From assembly GCA_018266075.1 (NCBI GenBank), contig JAFEBB010000065.1, positions 1-40,588 on the forward strand: DNA of 40,588 nucleotides, written 5' to 3'. This document shows, piece by piece, positions 9,424 to 17,553 of this stretch. This stretch comes from Deltaproteobacteria bacterium. Its GTDB lineage: Bacteria; Myxococcota; Myxococcia; Myxococcales; SZAS-1. Under the pieces are notes generated by a model. That model was not told where the DNA came from and ran no database searches. It saw nothing but the letters and a program-made list of their open reading frames with translations. The position numbers and the translations under genes were made by a program. Positions within the stretch are counted from its first letter, which is position 1. Every line of letters begins with the position of its first letter.

Positions 9424-9478
9424 GCGCCGCGTCGGAGAGTCCGCGTACGATGCCGAACGCGAACACGCGGGGGACTGC

Positions 9479-9688
9479 ATGGCCAAGAAATCGTCGCTGA
9501 GGACCTTCCCGTTCGAGCGCGAGCTCGACGGCGTGAAGTACTTTGGCACCTTCACGCTCGACAGCGACTCCATCGAGGTCACGTTCCCAGAGCTCGGCAG
9601 CAAGACGGCGAAGCTCGACGGCGCGACCGCCCGAAGCGCCGCTGGGCTGCTGCTGGGCGAGCTCGTCGCCGAGAAGAAGAAGCGCTGA
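9479..9688 (+). CDS. Small protein, unknown (69 residues)
   Basis: The product starts at the ATG at 9479 in GCATGGCC, with GGGGG seven bases upstream. It begins with AKKSSLRTFPFERELDGV and has alternating strand-like stretches (KYFGTFTLDSDSIEVTF) followed by a helix ending in a Lys-rich tail (AEKKKR). The pattern suggests a small beta-sheet domain. No family is recognised. It is 56 bp after the exported protein gene and probably shares its transcript. Confidence 0.55.
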   Translation: MAKKSSLRTFPFERELDGVKYFGTFTLDSDSIEVTFPELGSKTAKLDGATARSAAGLLLGELVAEKKKR

Positions 9689-9750
9689 CCGGACGAGCCG
9701 AACCCGAGTTGGGCCGCGACGCCCACAGCACTCCGGGCTAGAACATCGGC

Positions 9751-9972
9751 ATGCCCCACCGCGTCGCCTATGCCCGCTCGGGCAAGCTCTACCTCCACTT
9801 CACCAGCCGAGCGGCTCGAGACGCCTGGGTCGCCGCAGCGCCGAAGGGCGACCACCGCGTTGCCTTGCGCTCCACCGAGGTGCCTTCGCCAGTTCGACAT
9901 CGAGGCTTCGATGTCTTCACCGGCGAGACGCTCGAAACGGGGCCAGAGCTGCCCGCGGGAAAGAAGCGCTGA
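9751..9972 (+). CDS. Small protein, unknown (73 residues)
   Basis: The ATG at 9751 opens a 73-residue frame: PHRVAYARSGKLYLHFTS, then ARDAWVAAAPKGDHRVALR, and a Lys-rich end (AGKKR). It is basic and could be a small DNA- or RNA-associated protein, but nothing specific is recognised. There is no strong ribosome binding site. It is the last plus-strand gene before the iteron-like array. Confidence 0.5.
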   Translation: MPHRVAYARSGKLYLHFTSRAARDAWVAAAPKGDHRVALRSTEVPSPVRHRGFDVFTGETLETGPELPAGKKR

Positions 9973-10070
9973 GGGCGCGGGCGCGAAAGCGGGCAGATCC
10001 GCGTCACCACATGGGCGAGGTGTGACGTGTGCGCCCCACTCAGCGCCGGTCGTGGGATGGGCGGTCCATT

Positions 10071-10394
10071 TTGCGGAGCCTCTGCGGAGCCTTTGCGGAA
10101 CCTCGCCAGACCCCATGCCCCGCAGGTAATCGATAATGAAATCCGCTCGCTCTGCGGAAGTGCGGAGCCCCGCGGGGCCTTCCGGCTCTATCCCTATATG
10201 TTCGTATCGCGCGCGTGTGCGCGCGCGCGCGTGCGCGCGTGTGGGCGTACGTCGAAAAGGCTCCGCAAGGCTCCGCTCAGCCCAACCAGGTCTTGAGCAA
10301 CACTGAAGAATCGATGCGGACCCTTGTTGAAATCCGAGGCTCCGCAAGGCTCCGCAAAACGCCCCTAAAAAGCACCGAGGCTCCGCAAATCGAT
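10071..10394. repeat. Iteron-like array, candidate replication origin or control region
   Basis: The 10-bp word TGCGGAGCCT occurs about ten times, allowing one mismatch. Direct copies are at 10072, 10083, 10094 (GCGGAACC), 10161 and 10315. Inverted copies (AGGCTCCGCA) are at 10258, 10268, 10337, 10347 and 10378. Copies occur in tandem at 10- or 11-bp spacing, so repeats fall on the same helix face. Three AATCGAT boxes are at 10128, 10309 and 10388. The array lies immediately past the stop of the primase-helicase gene. This layout is typical of replication origins bound by an initiator. A repressor-binding array is the main alternative. Confidence 0.75.
10208..10242. repeat. 35-bp alternating purine-pyrimidine tract
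   Basis: A continuous run of alternating C/G and T/G dinucleotides lies between the direct and inverted blocks of the iteron-like array. Such tracts readily adopt Z-DNA under negative supercoiling. Here it sits at the centre of the array, preceded by a short A/T-rich stretch (CTATCCCTATATG). Confidence 0.8.
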
Positions 10395-12763
10395 CACACA
10401 TGCGCGACACCCATGACATCCGTGGCGGTGTCGCTCGCCGTGCGTAGCCGGTACCAGTAGCCCTTGGAGTGCGTGTCGGGCTCGACCTCCACCACCAGCT
10501 CGCCGAAGCACTTCCCGCGCAGGGCACGGAGCACCTGGCCGAGCTGGGTGAGCCGCCCCTGGTGCTTCGCGCCATCGACTTCGCTGGGCAGCAGGCAGTA
10601 CCTATCCACCATCTGCAGCAGCTGGCTGGCCTTCATCTGCGAGCCGCTGTGCTCGTCCCACCACTTACCCACGAACTCCCGCTGCTCCTGGCCCTTGGCG
10701 TCGGCGAGCTCGTAGAGCTCGTCCTGGTTCTCGAGGAACCCGGGCACCTGCGCCACGTCGAGGATGCCGCCCAGCACCTCCGTCCAGCGCTCGAACGAGC
10801 CCAGGCGCTTGGCCTTGCCCACGGGCTTGCCCTCGGCGATCCACGCCTGCACCAGCGTCAACACCGCGTGGAGCAGGCGTCCCCGGTTCTCAAGAGTCCA
10901 GCCCCGCAAGTCTGCGTGCCGAAATCCATCCCGCTTCCACGGCCGGTCGAGCTTGGGATCGATCCGAATGCGGATCGTCCGTCGCGCAATCTCCTGCGAG
11001 AAGCTGGGGTTGTTGGCGGTGAGCAACCAGGTGGCCCGGTTGGGCAGCACCGCGCAGTCGGACACGCCGAGGATGCGGTCCTGCCATTGTTCCGTGGTCA
11101 GCGCGCAGGCGAAGTCCGCAGAGTCCAACTCAGAACCCACGTTGTCCCAGAGCAGGATCACCGGCGCGCGGCGCAGGACGGAGGTGATCTTCTTCCGGAT
11201 GTCGTCGTCGTTCGCCGGCACCGTGGTGGGCGAGCAGACGGTCCCCACATTCACGGTGGAGATCACATCCGCGAGCAGCCCCTTTCCTGAGCCCGGCGTC
11301 GGCGCCTCAATGGCGTGAAGCGGCGTGACCGCGTTCACCAACCTCCTCGTCGCGGGGCCCAGCAGGGCCGCCAGCGCGTGCGCACGGTCGGACTCGGCCT
11401 CGAACGGGAACTCGCCCAGGAGCTCGTCGATCAGCAGCGCCACCGCGGCCTGCAGCTGCTCACGCGTGGGCCTCGCCGCGACCTCCGGCACCACCAACGT
11501 GACCGGCAGGTCGAGCCACATGCGCGCCCGCTCCGAGTAGCCGGGTGCCGCAACCAACTCGCCTACCTCGGTGAAGGTGGGCGCACGCACAAGGTCGCGC
11601 AGCTCAGGCAGGTCCGTGGGCGGCCGCACGACCACCTGAGTGGCGATGTCCTTGGATGGCCCCGCATCGACGGGGTTCCCGTTCTGGTTGAGCCGCTTCC
11701 AACTTGCGACTCTCGCCAGGAGACCGAAGGCGATGTCCTTAGTCACCAGCTCTATCTGGCGCTGCCCTTCCCTCTCCGGAAGGTGCACGAGCATGCCGCC
11801 TCGAAGGAAGTGGCGCGGCGGATCGTTGGTGATGCGAATGGCGTGGTGGGTGTCGTCCTCCACGTCGCGGAACTGGCGCGCCGTGAGCATGATCTCCGGC
11901 AGCCCGATGCTGCTCGCGACGCTGCCGGCGCTCTCGTTGGCGCTCGGCACGTCGTTGTGCGCTGCAATCCACGCTGCGGCGTCCGGTGCATCCGCAGCGA
12001 GCGCGTCCAACTGCTCCGCCGTCCCGCCTCCCGTCACCCAGTCCGCAGCGTCCTTGCCTGCGCCCGGCAACTCCAGCACCTGCACCTTTTCCATCGTGCC
12101 GGCCAACGCGCGCGCCACCATGATGGCGTGCGCGACGCCGGCGTCGTCTCTGTCCGGGATGATGACGACGCGCTTAGCGCCGTTCAGGCATCTGGTGTGG
12201 GAGTCGCGCCATTTGCACGAGCCACCCGCATTGCACGTAGCGACGACGCCGAGCTTCTGCAGCGCGAGGGCGTCCTTCTCGCCTTCGACGATGATGATGG
12301 ACTCGCCGCGCTCGATGGCTGCCCGCACCTGCGGAAGCAGGTAAACCACCTGGCGCACGGGCTTGCCCTTCAAGCCCCAGCTGATGCCGCCCACCTTGCT
12401 CGCGTCCGGGGTGCCCGGCCGGAAGGTCTTCGGGTCGAAGCGGACAACGTAGAAGAGCAGCTGCCCCTGCTCGTCCTCGTAGCTGTAGCGCGCTACCTCG
12501 CGGCCGAGCCCGGCCTTCTTCTCCTTGGGCGGAAACAGGTCGGAGACCTTCAGTCCCACCGCCTTCGTGATCTCGTTGAGATTGCAGCCGCCATGGCAGG
12601 TCAGCAGCGCCTTCCCCGCGTCGCCCTCGTGGATGGACAGGCTCGGCTTGCTGTCCTCGTGCGCCGGACAGCGAGCCTCCCAGCCCTCGCCGCAACGGCG
12701 CGCACCTTCGCCGGTGCGCTCGAGTAACGCCCCGATAAACTTCTGCACTGGAGCGCTAGACAT
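10394..12763 (-). CDS. Primase-helicase (zinc-Toprim primase fused to P-loop ATPase)
   Basis: The 789-residue product would prime and unwind DNA for replication of the element. Residues 32-60 carry a CHC2-like zinc motif (C32, H35, C56, C60). Residues 155-210 form a Toprim domain with IIIVEGEKDAL (E160) and IIPDRDDAG (D204, D206). The C-terminal half has Walker A PGSGKG (490-495) and Walker B VILLWDN (535-541), as in DUF3987/VirE-like or D5-like helicase modules, followed by an arginine-rich segment (RRTIRIRID). I chose the ATG at 12763, which overlaps the previous stop by 8 bp. The frame continues upstream but reads as Ser/Arg low complexity. It ends at the iteron-like array. Confidence 0.9.
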   Translation of the reverse strand: MSSAPVQKFIGALLERTGEGARRCGEGWEARCPAHEDSKPSLSIHEGDAGKALLTCHGGCNLNEITKAVGLKVSDLFPPKEKKAGLGREVARYSYEDEQGQLLFYVVRFDPKTFRPGTPDASKVGGISWGLKGKPVRQVVYLLPQVRAAIERGESIIIVEGEKDALALQKLGVVATCNAGGSCKWRDSHTRCLNGAKRVVIIPDRDDAGVAHAIMVARALAGTMEKVQVLELPGAGKDAADWVTGGGTAEQLDALAADAPDAAAWIAAHNDVPSANESAGSVASSIGLPEIMLTARQFRDVEDDTHHAIRITNDPPRHFLRGGMLVHLPEREGQRQIELVTKDIAFGLLARVASWKRLNQNGNPVDAGPSKDIATQVVVRPPTDLPELRDLVRAPTFTEVGELVAAPGYSERARMWLDLPVTLVVPEVAARPTREQLQAAVALLIDELLGEFPFEAESDRAHALAALLGPATRRLVNAVTPLHAIEAPTPGSGKGLLADVISTVNVGTVCSPTTVPANDDDIRKKITSVLRRAPVILLWDNVGSELDSADFACALTTEQWQDRILGVSDCAVLPNRATWLLTANNPSFSQEIARRTIRIRIDPKLDRPWKRDGFRHADLRGWTLENRGRLLHAVLTLVQAWIAEGKPVGKAKRLGSFERWTEVLGGILDVAQVPGFLENQDELYELADAKGQEQREFVGKWWDEHSGSQMKASQLLQMVDRYCLLPSEVDGAKHQGRLTQLGQVLRALRGKCFGELVVEVEPDTHSKGYWYRLRTASDTATDVMGVAHV

Positions 12764-12959
12764 CGCCGCGCTCCGACCACGGATCCTCTCCGAGGAGGCC
12801 AACGAAGAGCCCAGCCTCGAGCACCTCGGTGCGCGAGACGAAGCCGCCCTGGCCACGGACGTTTTCGCCGCACTCCTGGCACCGCTCGACGACGCGGACC
12901 GGCGCCATCAACAAGAACCTGGTTCTGTAAAACCAACGCCGCGGATGGAGGCAGCTCAT
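12756..12959 (-). CDS. Small zinc-ribbon-like protein
   Basis: The 67-residue product starts at the ATG at 12959, coupled by ATGA to the preceding stop, and its own stop overlaps the primase start. It has a CQECGEN pair and one earlier Cys (SCLH), so it may bind zinc with CxxC and another ligand. An internal ATG at 12908 would give a 50-residue form retaining the CxxC. Small zinc ribbons near primases often bind DNA. That role is only inferred here. Confidence 0.5.
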   Translation of the reverse strand: MSCLHPRRWFYRTRFLLMAPVRVVERCQECGENVRGQGGFVSRTEVLEAGLFVGLLGEDPWSERGDV

Positions 12960-13141
12960 TCGCGGCTCCTCGGCGCCGCGCGGCCGCGAACCAGGTGGCG
13001 CGCGTACACCTCGATCAATGCCTCGCCCACGTCCGCGACCAATTCGGGCGCGACCTCATGCTCATCAAGCACCTCCACCATCGTGCGAGTGACGTCCCTA
13101 AAGGCGCGGCTCATTGCTCGCTGGGTACGGTTCAATGGCAT
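12956..13141 (-). CDS. Small helical protein, unknown (61 residues)
   Basis: The start at 13141 follows a strong ribosome binding site (CGGAGACCGAC), and the product begins PLNRTQRAMSRAFRDVTRTM. The sequence is helical and amphipathic. The stop overlaps the next start by ATGA. The leader shares the words AACGGAGACC with the leaders of the genes at 6039 and 8823, although the inverted-repeat element is absent. No family is recognised. Confidence 0.6.
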   Translation of the reverse strand: MPLNRTQRAMSRAFRDVTRTMVEVLDEHEVAPELVADVGEALIEVYARHLVRGRAAPRSRE

Positions 13142-13204
13142 GTCGGTCTCCGTTGCCTCCGGGGACAGAAAGCAACCGAGGTCGGGACCGGCTACCACCC
13201 GAGT

Positions 13205-13993
13205 TCAGGCGAGCAGGCCGCGGAGCCGCGCAAGAATCGGAAGGCGCCTGGCCTTCAACTCGCGCACTCGCTGATCCAGTTTTCGACGAGAAAGTCCTGG
13301 GTCCTCGCGCGCAGCGAATTCTCGTAGCCCCATCCGACCGAGGACCGTGTCGCGAACCAACGGCCAATCCGCCAAAGTTATGCGCTCGGCGATGAGCTTG
13401 ACCTCAGCCTCGGTCAAGCCAAACGGGGAGACCGCCTGCGCGGGTAGGCCATCCGGCGTTGCCACATTACTACTGAGCAATTCGCGGCCGCGGCGGCCTA
13501 ACTCAGCAGCTGCCCTTCGCGCGCTCGTATCCGCGTGGGATGCGATCTCGTACGCGATGTATGCCGGCCCGCGGCCAACCCGGGCGCGCATTGCGCCCTC
13601 AAGGATGCTCGCCGAGATGCCCTGTTCAATGTCGTCTGACCCGTCCTCGGCTGCGTCAACGGCGACCGGCCTGAATCGAGTGGCGAGCGTCGGCCGCAGG
13701 GGACGGAATGCAGCGAGGATTAGCGTCGCGCAAGCGCGGTTGTGTGAGCGCTGATACTCCCTAACAACACCGTGGAGAAGCGAGGGAGCTCCGACCTCAC
13801 ACCCGTCATCGCTGCGAGCCCGGAGGCGGGCCAGAGCAGCCTGCGGCGAGGCGAAGGGCCGAAGCTCTGCCACCGACTCGCGAGCTGCCTCCCACGTCTC
13901 TCGGTGAAGCGAGAGCTCCTTTTCAACACCGAGTGCATTTGCTTCGAAAGACTTCCTGGTCGATTTGCGGGAGCGCGTGTTCATCCCATCCAA
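13205..13993 (-). CDS. Possible sigma-like DNA-binding protein
   Basis: The 262-residue product has a basic N-terminus (NTRSRKSTRKSFEANA). A middle helix, HGVVREYQRSHNRACATLIL followed by AAFRPLRPTLATRF, resembles the region-2 helices of some atypical sigma-70-like proteins of myxobacterial elements. The C-terminal 60 residues (DWPLVRDTVLGRMGLREFAA, then LSRRKLDQRVRELKARRL) could form an HTH. The similarity is weak and from pattern only. An alternative is an unrelated regulator. Two ATGs at 13993 and 13984 are possible starts and neither has a convincing ribosome binding site. It could direct transcription of element genes. Confidence 0.45.
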   Translation of the reverse strand: MDGMNTRSRKSTRKSFEANALGVEKELSLHRETWEAARESVAELRPFASPQAALARLRARSDDGCEVGAPSLLHGVVREYQRSHNRACATLILAAFRPLRPTLATRFRPVAVDAAEDGSDDIEQGISASILEGAMRARVGRGPAYIAYEIASHADTSARRAAAELGRRGRELLSSNVATPDGLPAQAVSPFGLTEAEVKLIAERITLADWPLVRDTVLGRMGLREFAAREDPGLSRRKLDQRVRELKARRLPILARLRGLLA

Positions 13994-14115
13994 ATCGCAA
14001 ATTAATTATTTTCTGCGAAGATGGGGACGGAGACACCCGCGAAGAAAACTGAAATCCGCCGCGGGCCTACGAGCCCTGCGAGGGCCGCCATGGGCCGTGG
14101 GGGCGGCTCTGGTCA

Positions 14116-14179
14116 CCCGAGGGGCACCCACCACCTCGCATGCGGAGCGCACGCCCCGGGGGCGCATTTGCCCCTCGGG
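14116..14179. repeat. 11-bp inverted repeat in a 200-bp hairpin-rich gap
   Basis: The gap 13994-14197 contains CCCGAGGGGCA (14116-14126) and its perfect reverse complement TGCCCCTCGGG (14169-14179). The right arm is itself part of a short palindrome, and GCCCCGGGGGC lies between the arms. On the minus strand this is directly downstream of the gene ending at 14198, so a rho-independent-like terminator or an attenuator is possible. No T-run follows on either strand, which weakens the terminator reading. The 13993 side of the gap is A/T-rich and may hold the promoter of the next gene. Confidence 0.5.
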
Positions 14180-14197
14180 GGGCCGGCGTCCCCTCCC

Positions 14198-15271
14198 TCA
14201 TATTGGAATGTCCGCCTTACGGTCTCGGTACTCGCGCTTGATTGTCTCAGCAGAAGGCGGCCGCAACCCGGCCTTGGTCGCGAGCTCCTTGAGTGCCTTC
14301 CACTTCGATGGCCGCTTCCCCTTCTTGCGACCCGCGGCACGCCACTTCTCAACGGCCTGCTCGAAATCGTTCAACTCCACGCGCGCTCCGGCCTCGGGGA
14401 ACGATGCTCTGAACGCGCCTAGGGCAAGCGCCACCGCATGTGGTGCGTGGATCGACTCTGCCGCGACGAGCTCCGAGGCGTGGGCGATGATGTCGATCAG
14501 CGACATCAATGCTTCCTTTTCCCAAGTGCCACCGATGACCGCCTCCCAAAGCTTGCAGGCCTCTCGGCAGTAGTAGTTATGAACCTTCTCGTCGTTCTGC
14601 GTGAGCCGCACCAACATGTGGTCCACGCGCTTGCGCAACATGAGCGTACGCAGGAGAGCACCGGCGCGCTTCGCCGACATCTCACCTGGCCATTCGGGAG
14701 TTTCTCCTGGCGCAAGATGAGCAGCTCGGAACTCGTTAGCCGCCTTTTCCGGGAACTCGAGCATGTCACTAGCGTTGTAGGTCCCCTCCTCGAACCAGCG
14801 CTGGATGTTCGTCATCAGCTCGGTTGGATAGAGCTGGCCGTACCACTTCTTGCTCATCACGATCGCAAGCAGGTGGTGCATCGCGATCGGATCATGCGGC
14901 TCCGGCTCGGGCTCATCCGAAGAGCACCTTGTGTCGTCGGGCGGTTCGATTTCGACCCAGCGTGGCTCACGCGGAGTTTCCGGTGGCGGTGGGGCGACGT
15001 CCTCCCAAGGCCACGACGGTTCATAGGTAGGAATGCCCTCGGTGCCGTCCGGTTCCGATTCGCAAAAGACGGTTGGCGGCTCGCGGTCGAGTGTCATTCC
15101 ACCGAGGTCCTCGGCGTTTACTGTCGACGGCAGGCCATCGAATGCCTCCGCACTCTCCGCCCTCGCCAAAGCTTCGGCATCCGCGATTGTCATCCCCGGA
15201 GACGCGTCTTCCTCGGGGGACTCCCGAATCCCCATCGACTCCGGGCGCGCTTCGTCTAGTTTGGATGCCAT
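14198..15271 (-). CDS. Unknown 357-residue element protein
   Basis: The product has a long acidic, Pro- and Glu-rich N-terminal half (residues about 1-125, for example PPPPETPREPRWVEIEPPDD) that looks disordered. A helical C-terminal half follows, with AMHHLLAIVMSKKWYGQLYP, LMLRKRVDHMLVRL and a basic tail (RKKGKRPSKWKALKEL, then ETIKREYRDRKAD). The basic tail could bind nucleic acid. It is the first gene of the leftward arm at this point and is divergent from the ParB-methyltransferase operon. I do not recognise the family. Confidence 0.7.
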   Translation of the reverse strand: MASKLDEARPESMGIRESPEEDASPGMTIADAEALARAESAEAFDGLPSTVNAEDLGGMTLDREPPTVFCESEPDGTEGIPTYEPSWPWEDVAPPPPETPREPRWVEIEPPDDTRCSSDEPEPEPHDPIAMHHLLAIVMSKKWYGQLYPTELMTNIQRWFEEGTYNASDMLEFPEKAANEFRAAHLAPGETPEWPGEMSAKRAGALLRTLMLRKRVDHMLVRLTQNDEKVHNYYCREACKLWEAVIGGTWEKEALMSLIDIIAHASELVAAESIHAPHAVALALGAFRASFPEAGARVELNDFEQAVEKWRAAGRKKGKRPSKWKALKELATKAGLRPPSAETIKREYRDRKADIPI

Positions 15272-15467
15272 CGGATCGACCTCCTCGGTCCGGTATTGAG
15301 AGGGATGGCCGGTGGCACGGCCGTCCCTTTCACCTTTCTACGATCCACCCCTGACCAAGCGTTCAGTCGCGCATCTGCAGCGTCGGGCAATTCGCAGTGA
15401 GTCCAGCATGTTGCGTCGATCCGAGCGGGCGCGCCGGTAGGTGATTTCGGCGTTGATTGCTTTCTGT

Positions 15468-15490
15468 AGGAGGCACCTTCGGAGCCTCCT
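15468..15490 (+). promoter_or_regulatory. Hairpin that would cover the ribosome binding site of the rightward operon
   Basis: AGGAGGC (15468-15474) and GCCTCCT (15484-15490) are perfect 7-bp inverted arms around a 9-nt loop. The 5' arm is a consensus Shine-Dalgarno sequence and the 3' arm includes the first base of a TTG start. Folding would hide the ribosome binding site, so it could control translation. The larger gap 15272-15467 shows no other clear signal. Confidence 0.4.
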
Positions 15491-15660
15491 TGCGCCTAGA
15501 TCTCTCCACACGAGAGGACCGCCGGAGCGAAATCGCTTCGCTGCTCGCGGAAGCCGCACTTGAGCTACTGCGGAGCTGTTCGTCGACACGAGTTCCGTGC
15601 TTGCTCGTCCCGCTTCCGCCGCGACCCGTCCAGGCCCGCCCACTCGAGCCGCGACCGTGA
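15490..15660 (+). CDS. Possible 56-residue protein leading the methyltransferase operon
   Basis: A frame from TTG at 15490 (preceded by GGAG) runs to a TGA that overlaps the GTG of the methyltransferase as GTGA, the same coupling used through the rest of this operon. The sequence contains a plausible amphipathic helix (TREDRRSEIASLLAEAALEL) and a Pro/Arg-rich tail. An upstream TTG at 15457 is an alternative start. Coding status is supported mainly by the overlap. Confidence 0.4.
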   Translation: MRLDLSTREDRRSEIASLLAEAALELLRSCSSTRVPCLLVPLPPRPVQARPLEPRP

Positions 15661-16859
15661 ACATCGAGCGCGCCGCCATCGAGGCCCTCTCGCCCGATCC
15701 CGCCAACGTCCGTCGCCACGGCGACCGGAACATCGAGGCCATCAAGGCCAGCCTGCGCCGCTTCGGTCAGCAGAAGCCCATCGTCGTCGACGGGGACGGC
15801 GTGGTGCGCGCGGGCAACTGCACGCTCGCCGCGGCGAAGTCTCTAGGCTGGACGGAGATCGCCGTGGTGCGCACCGAGCTCACCGGCGCCGACGCTGCTG
15901 CATTCGCCATCGCCGACAACCGGACCGCCGAGCTCGCGGAGTGGGAGGACGCGCAGCTCGTCCGCCTGCTCGAGCAGGTTGGCCTCGAGGGCACCGGATT
16001 CACGGACGACGACCTGGCCGAGCTACTCGACGCCACCCGCGAGCCCGCGCCGCTGCAGGGCGATCCGGACGAGATCCCCGACGAGCCAAACGACAGCTCC
16101 ATCTACGTGGAGCTCGGAGACCTGTGGCAGCTCGGCGACCATCGCCTGCTCGCCGGCGATTCGACACGACCCGAGGACGTCGCCCGCGTCATGACTGGCG
16201 ACAAGGCGGCCTGCCTCTACTCAGATCCGCCCTACGGCGTGAACTACCAGGGCGGCACGGAGGACAAGCTCACGATCCAGAACGATGGCGCCGAGGGCTT
16301 ACCCGCGTTGCTCGAAGCCGCGTTTCGATGTGCCAACGACGTCCTCGCCGAGGGCGCGGCGATCTACATTTTCCATCCCGCGGGCGCGAACTCCGTGGTG
16401 TTCGCGAATGCCTTCGTCGGCGCCGGCTGGCGGCTTCATCAGGGGCTCGTCTGGCGAAAAGACGCATTCGTCTTAGGACACAGCGATCACCACTACGCGC
16501 ACGAGCCGGTCCTCTTTGGCTACGCGCCTGGAGGCGGTCGGCGCGGCCGCGGTGGTGAGGGCTGGTACGGCCCGAACAACGTGAGCTCCGTGTTCGACGT
16601 GCCGCGCCCCAAGCGCAACGACGACCATCCAACTTCCAAGCCTGTCGCGCTCATCACCCAGATGCTCGCCAACAGCACCGCGGGCAGGGACATCGTCTAC
16701 GAGCCCTTTGGCGGCTCGGGCAGCACTCTGATCGCGTGCGAGCAGCTCGGGCGCCGGTGCAGAGCTCTCGAAATCGACCGCCGCTACGCACAGGTGATCA
16801 TCGATCGCTGGGAGCGAATCACCGGGCGCAAGGCGGAGAAGATCGGCGGTGCCGAATGA
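15657..16859 (+). CDS. ParB-like nuclease domain fused to DNA adenine/cytosine methyltransferase
   Basis: The 400-residue product modifies DNA. Residues 1-90 are a ParB/Srx-like domain (NIERAAIEALSPDPANVRRH, then GQQKPIVVDGDGVVRAGNC and TLAAAKSLGW). Residues 145-395 are a class-beta amino-methyltransferase with catalytic DPPYG (190-194) preceding the S-adenosylmethionine motif FGGSGST (351-357). This fusion is widespread in phages, usually beside the small terminase gene, as here. It probably protects element DNA or alters its packaging. I chose GTG at 15657 because of the 4-bp overlap. GTG at 15597 would add 20 residues. No restriction enzyme is adjacent. Confidence 0.9.
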   Translation: MNIERAAIEALSPDPANVRRHGDRNIEAIKASLRRFGQQKPIVVDGDGVVRAGNCTLAAAKSLGWTEIAVVRTELTGADAAAFAIADNRTAELAEWEDAQLVRLLEQVGLEGTGFTDDDLAELLDATREPAPLQGDPDEIPDEPNDSSIYVELGDLWQLGDHRLLAGDSTRPEDVARVMTGDKAACLYSDPPYGVNYQGGTEDKLTIQNDGAEGLPALLEAAFRCANDVLAEGAAIYIFHPAGANSVVFANAFVGAGWRLHQGLVWRKDAFVLGHSDHHYAHEPVLFGYAPGGGRRGRGGEGWYGPNNVSSVFDVPRPKRNDDHPTSKPVALITQMLANSTAGRDIVYEPFGGSGSTLIACEQLGRRCRALEIDRRYAQVIIDRWERITGRKAEKIGGAE

Positions 16860-17260
16860 CCGCCAACATCGAAGCCCGAAAGCTCAGCGTGAAGCAGCAG
16901 CGCGCGCTCGAGGTGCTTTTGGTCGGCGGCACCGACGAGCAGGCCGCCCAGGCTGCCCAGGTCTCGCGCCAGACCATCTCGAAGTGGCGCAATCACCATC
17001 CGGGCTTCGCGGACGCGCTCGCCCTCGCCCGCGACGAGATGTTGTCGCGGACCAGCGCGCGCTTGCACGCTGCGACGACAATCGCCGTTCGCGCCTTGGA
17101 GGAGGTCGCCAAGGATGTGCGCAATCCCAGCGCCCGCGTCTCGGCGGCGAAGGCGATTATCGAGTTCAGCCAGAAGGCGCTCGAGCTGGAGGAGCTGGAG
17201 GTCCGGCTCACTGCACTTGAGGAGCGACTCGCCGAGCAGAAGGCGCACGGTGGTCGATGA
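16856..17260 (+). CDS. HTH protein of terminase-small-subunit type
   Basis: The 134-residue product overlaps the methyltransferase by ATGA. Residues 10-50 (KLSVKQQRALEVLLVGGTDE, then AAQAAQVSRQTISKWRNHHP) form a helix-turn-helix like that of phage small terminase and phBC6A51-type proteins. The rest is a long helical, probably coiled-coil segment ending in ELEELEVRLTALEERLAEQK, suited to oligomer formation. In phages this protein binds pac sites and recruits the large terminase. No large terminase is found here, so packaging by a helper, or a regulatory role, is inferred. Confidence 0.8.
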   Translation: MTANIEARKLSVKQQRALEVLLVGGTDEQAAQAAQVSRQTISKWRNHHPGFADALALARDEMLSRTSARLHAATTIAVRALEEVAKDVRNPSARVSAAKAIIEFSQKALELEELEVRLTALEERLAEQKAHGGR

Positions 17261-17553
17261 GCCGCCTGCGCCGCATGGGGAAGTCACCCGCCACGCGGCT
17301 CGCGGCTCTGGAGACTCGGGCCGAAGCCTTCGAGCCTCCGATGAGGTCCAGGCGTAGTCAGGAGCCGCTGGACCCGGCCCTCGTCCAATTCGCCGAGCAC
17401 TGCGGCTGTGAGCGGCACCTGAGCGACGGCGAGCTTGAGCGCATCACCACCGGCGAGTGGATGTCGCGATTCTCGAACGAGGAGCTGGTGAAGCTGGAGA
17501 TGGGAGCGCGGCAAGCAATGGCGGAGCGGGCATCGCAAGAGGCGCTGCAATGA
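17257..17553 (+). CDS. Small element protein, family A member 1 (98 residues)
   Basis: It overlaps the previous gene by ATGA. After an N-terminal basic helix (SRLRRMGKSPATRLAALETR), the second half has the motif CGCERH, then GELERITTGEWMSRFSNEEL and VKLEMGA. The same layout, GCxxH followed about 15 residues later by W(M/L)xRF and a Leu/Glu helix, occurs in the proteins at 17885 and 18563. The His and Cys could bind a metal. No known family is recognised. Confidence 0.7.
   Translation: MSRLRRMGKSPATRLAALETRAEAFEPPMRSRRSQEPLDPALVQFAEHCGCERHLSDGELERITTGEWMSRFSNEELVKLEMGARQAMAERASQEALQ

Noticed and set aside
8983-9972. Structural phage proteins among the small plus-strand genes
   Set aside because: The products are an exported Cys-rich protein and two very small basic proteins with no capsid or tail features.
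10094-10400. CRISPR array
   Set aside because: The repeats are only 10 bp, occur in both orientations and lack uniform spacers. No cas operon is present. The Cas4-like cysteines at 6726-7928 belong to a phage-type nuclease.
11315-12727. Long open frame on the plus strand across the primase-helicase gene
   Set aside because: It is antisense to a gene with clear Toprim and Walker motifs, and its product is Arg/His-rich low complexity typical of GC-rich shadow frames.
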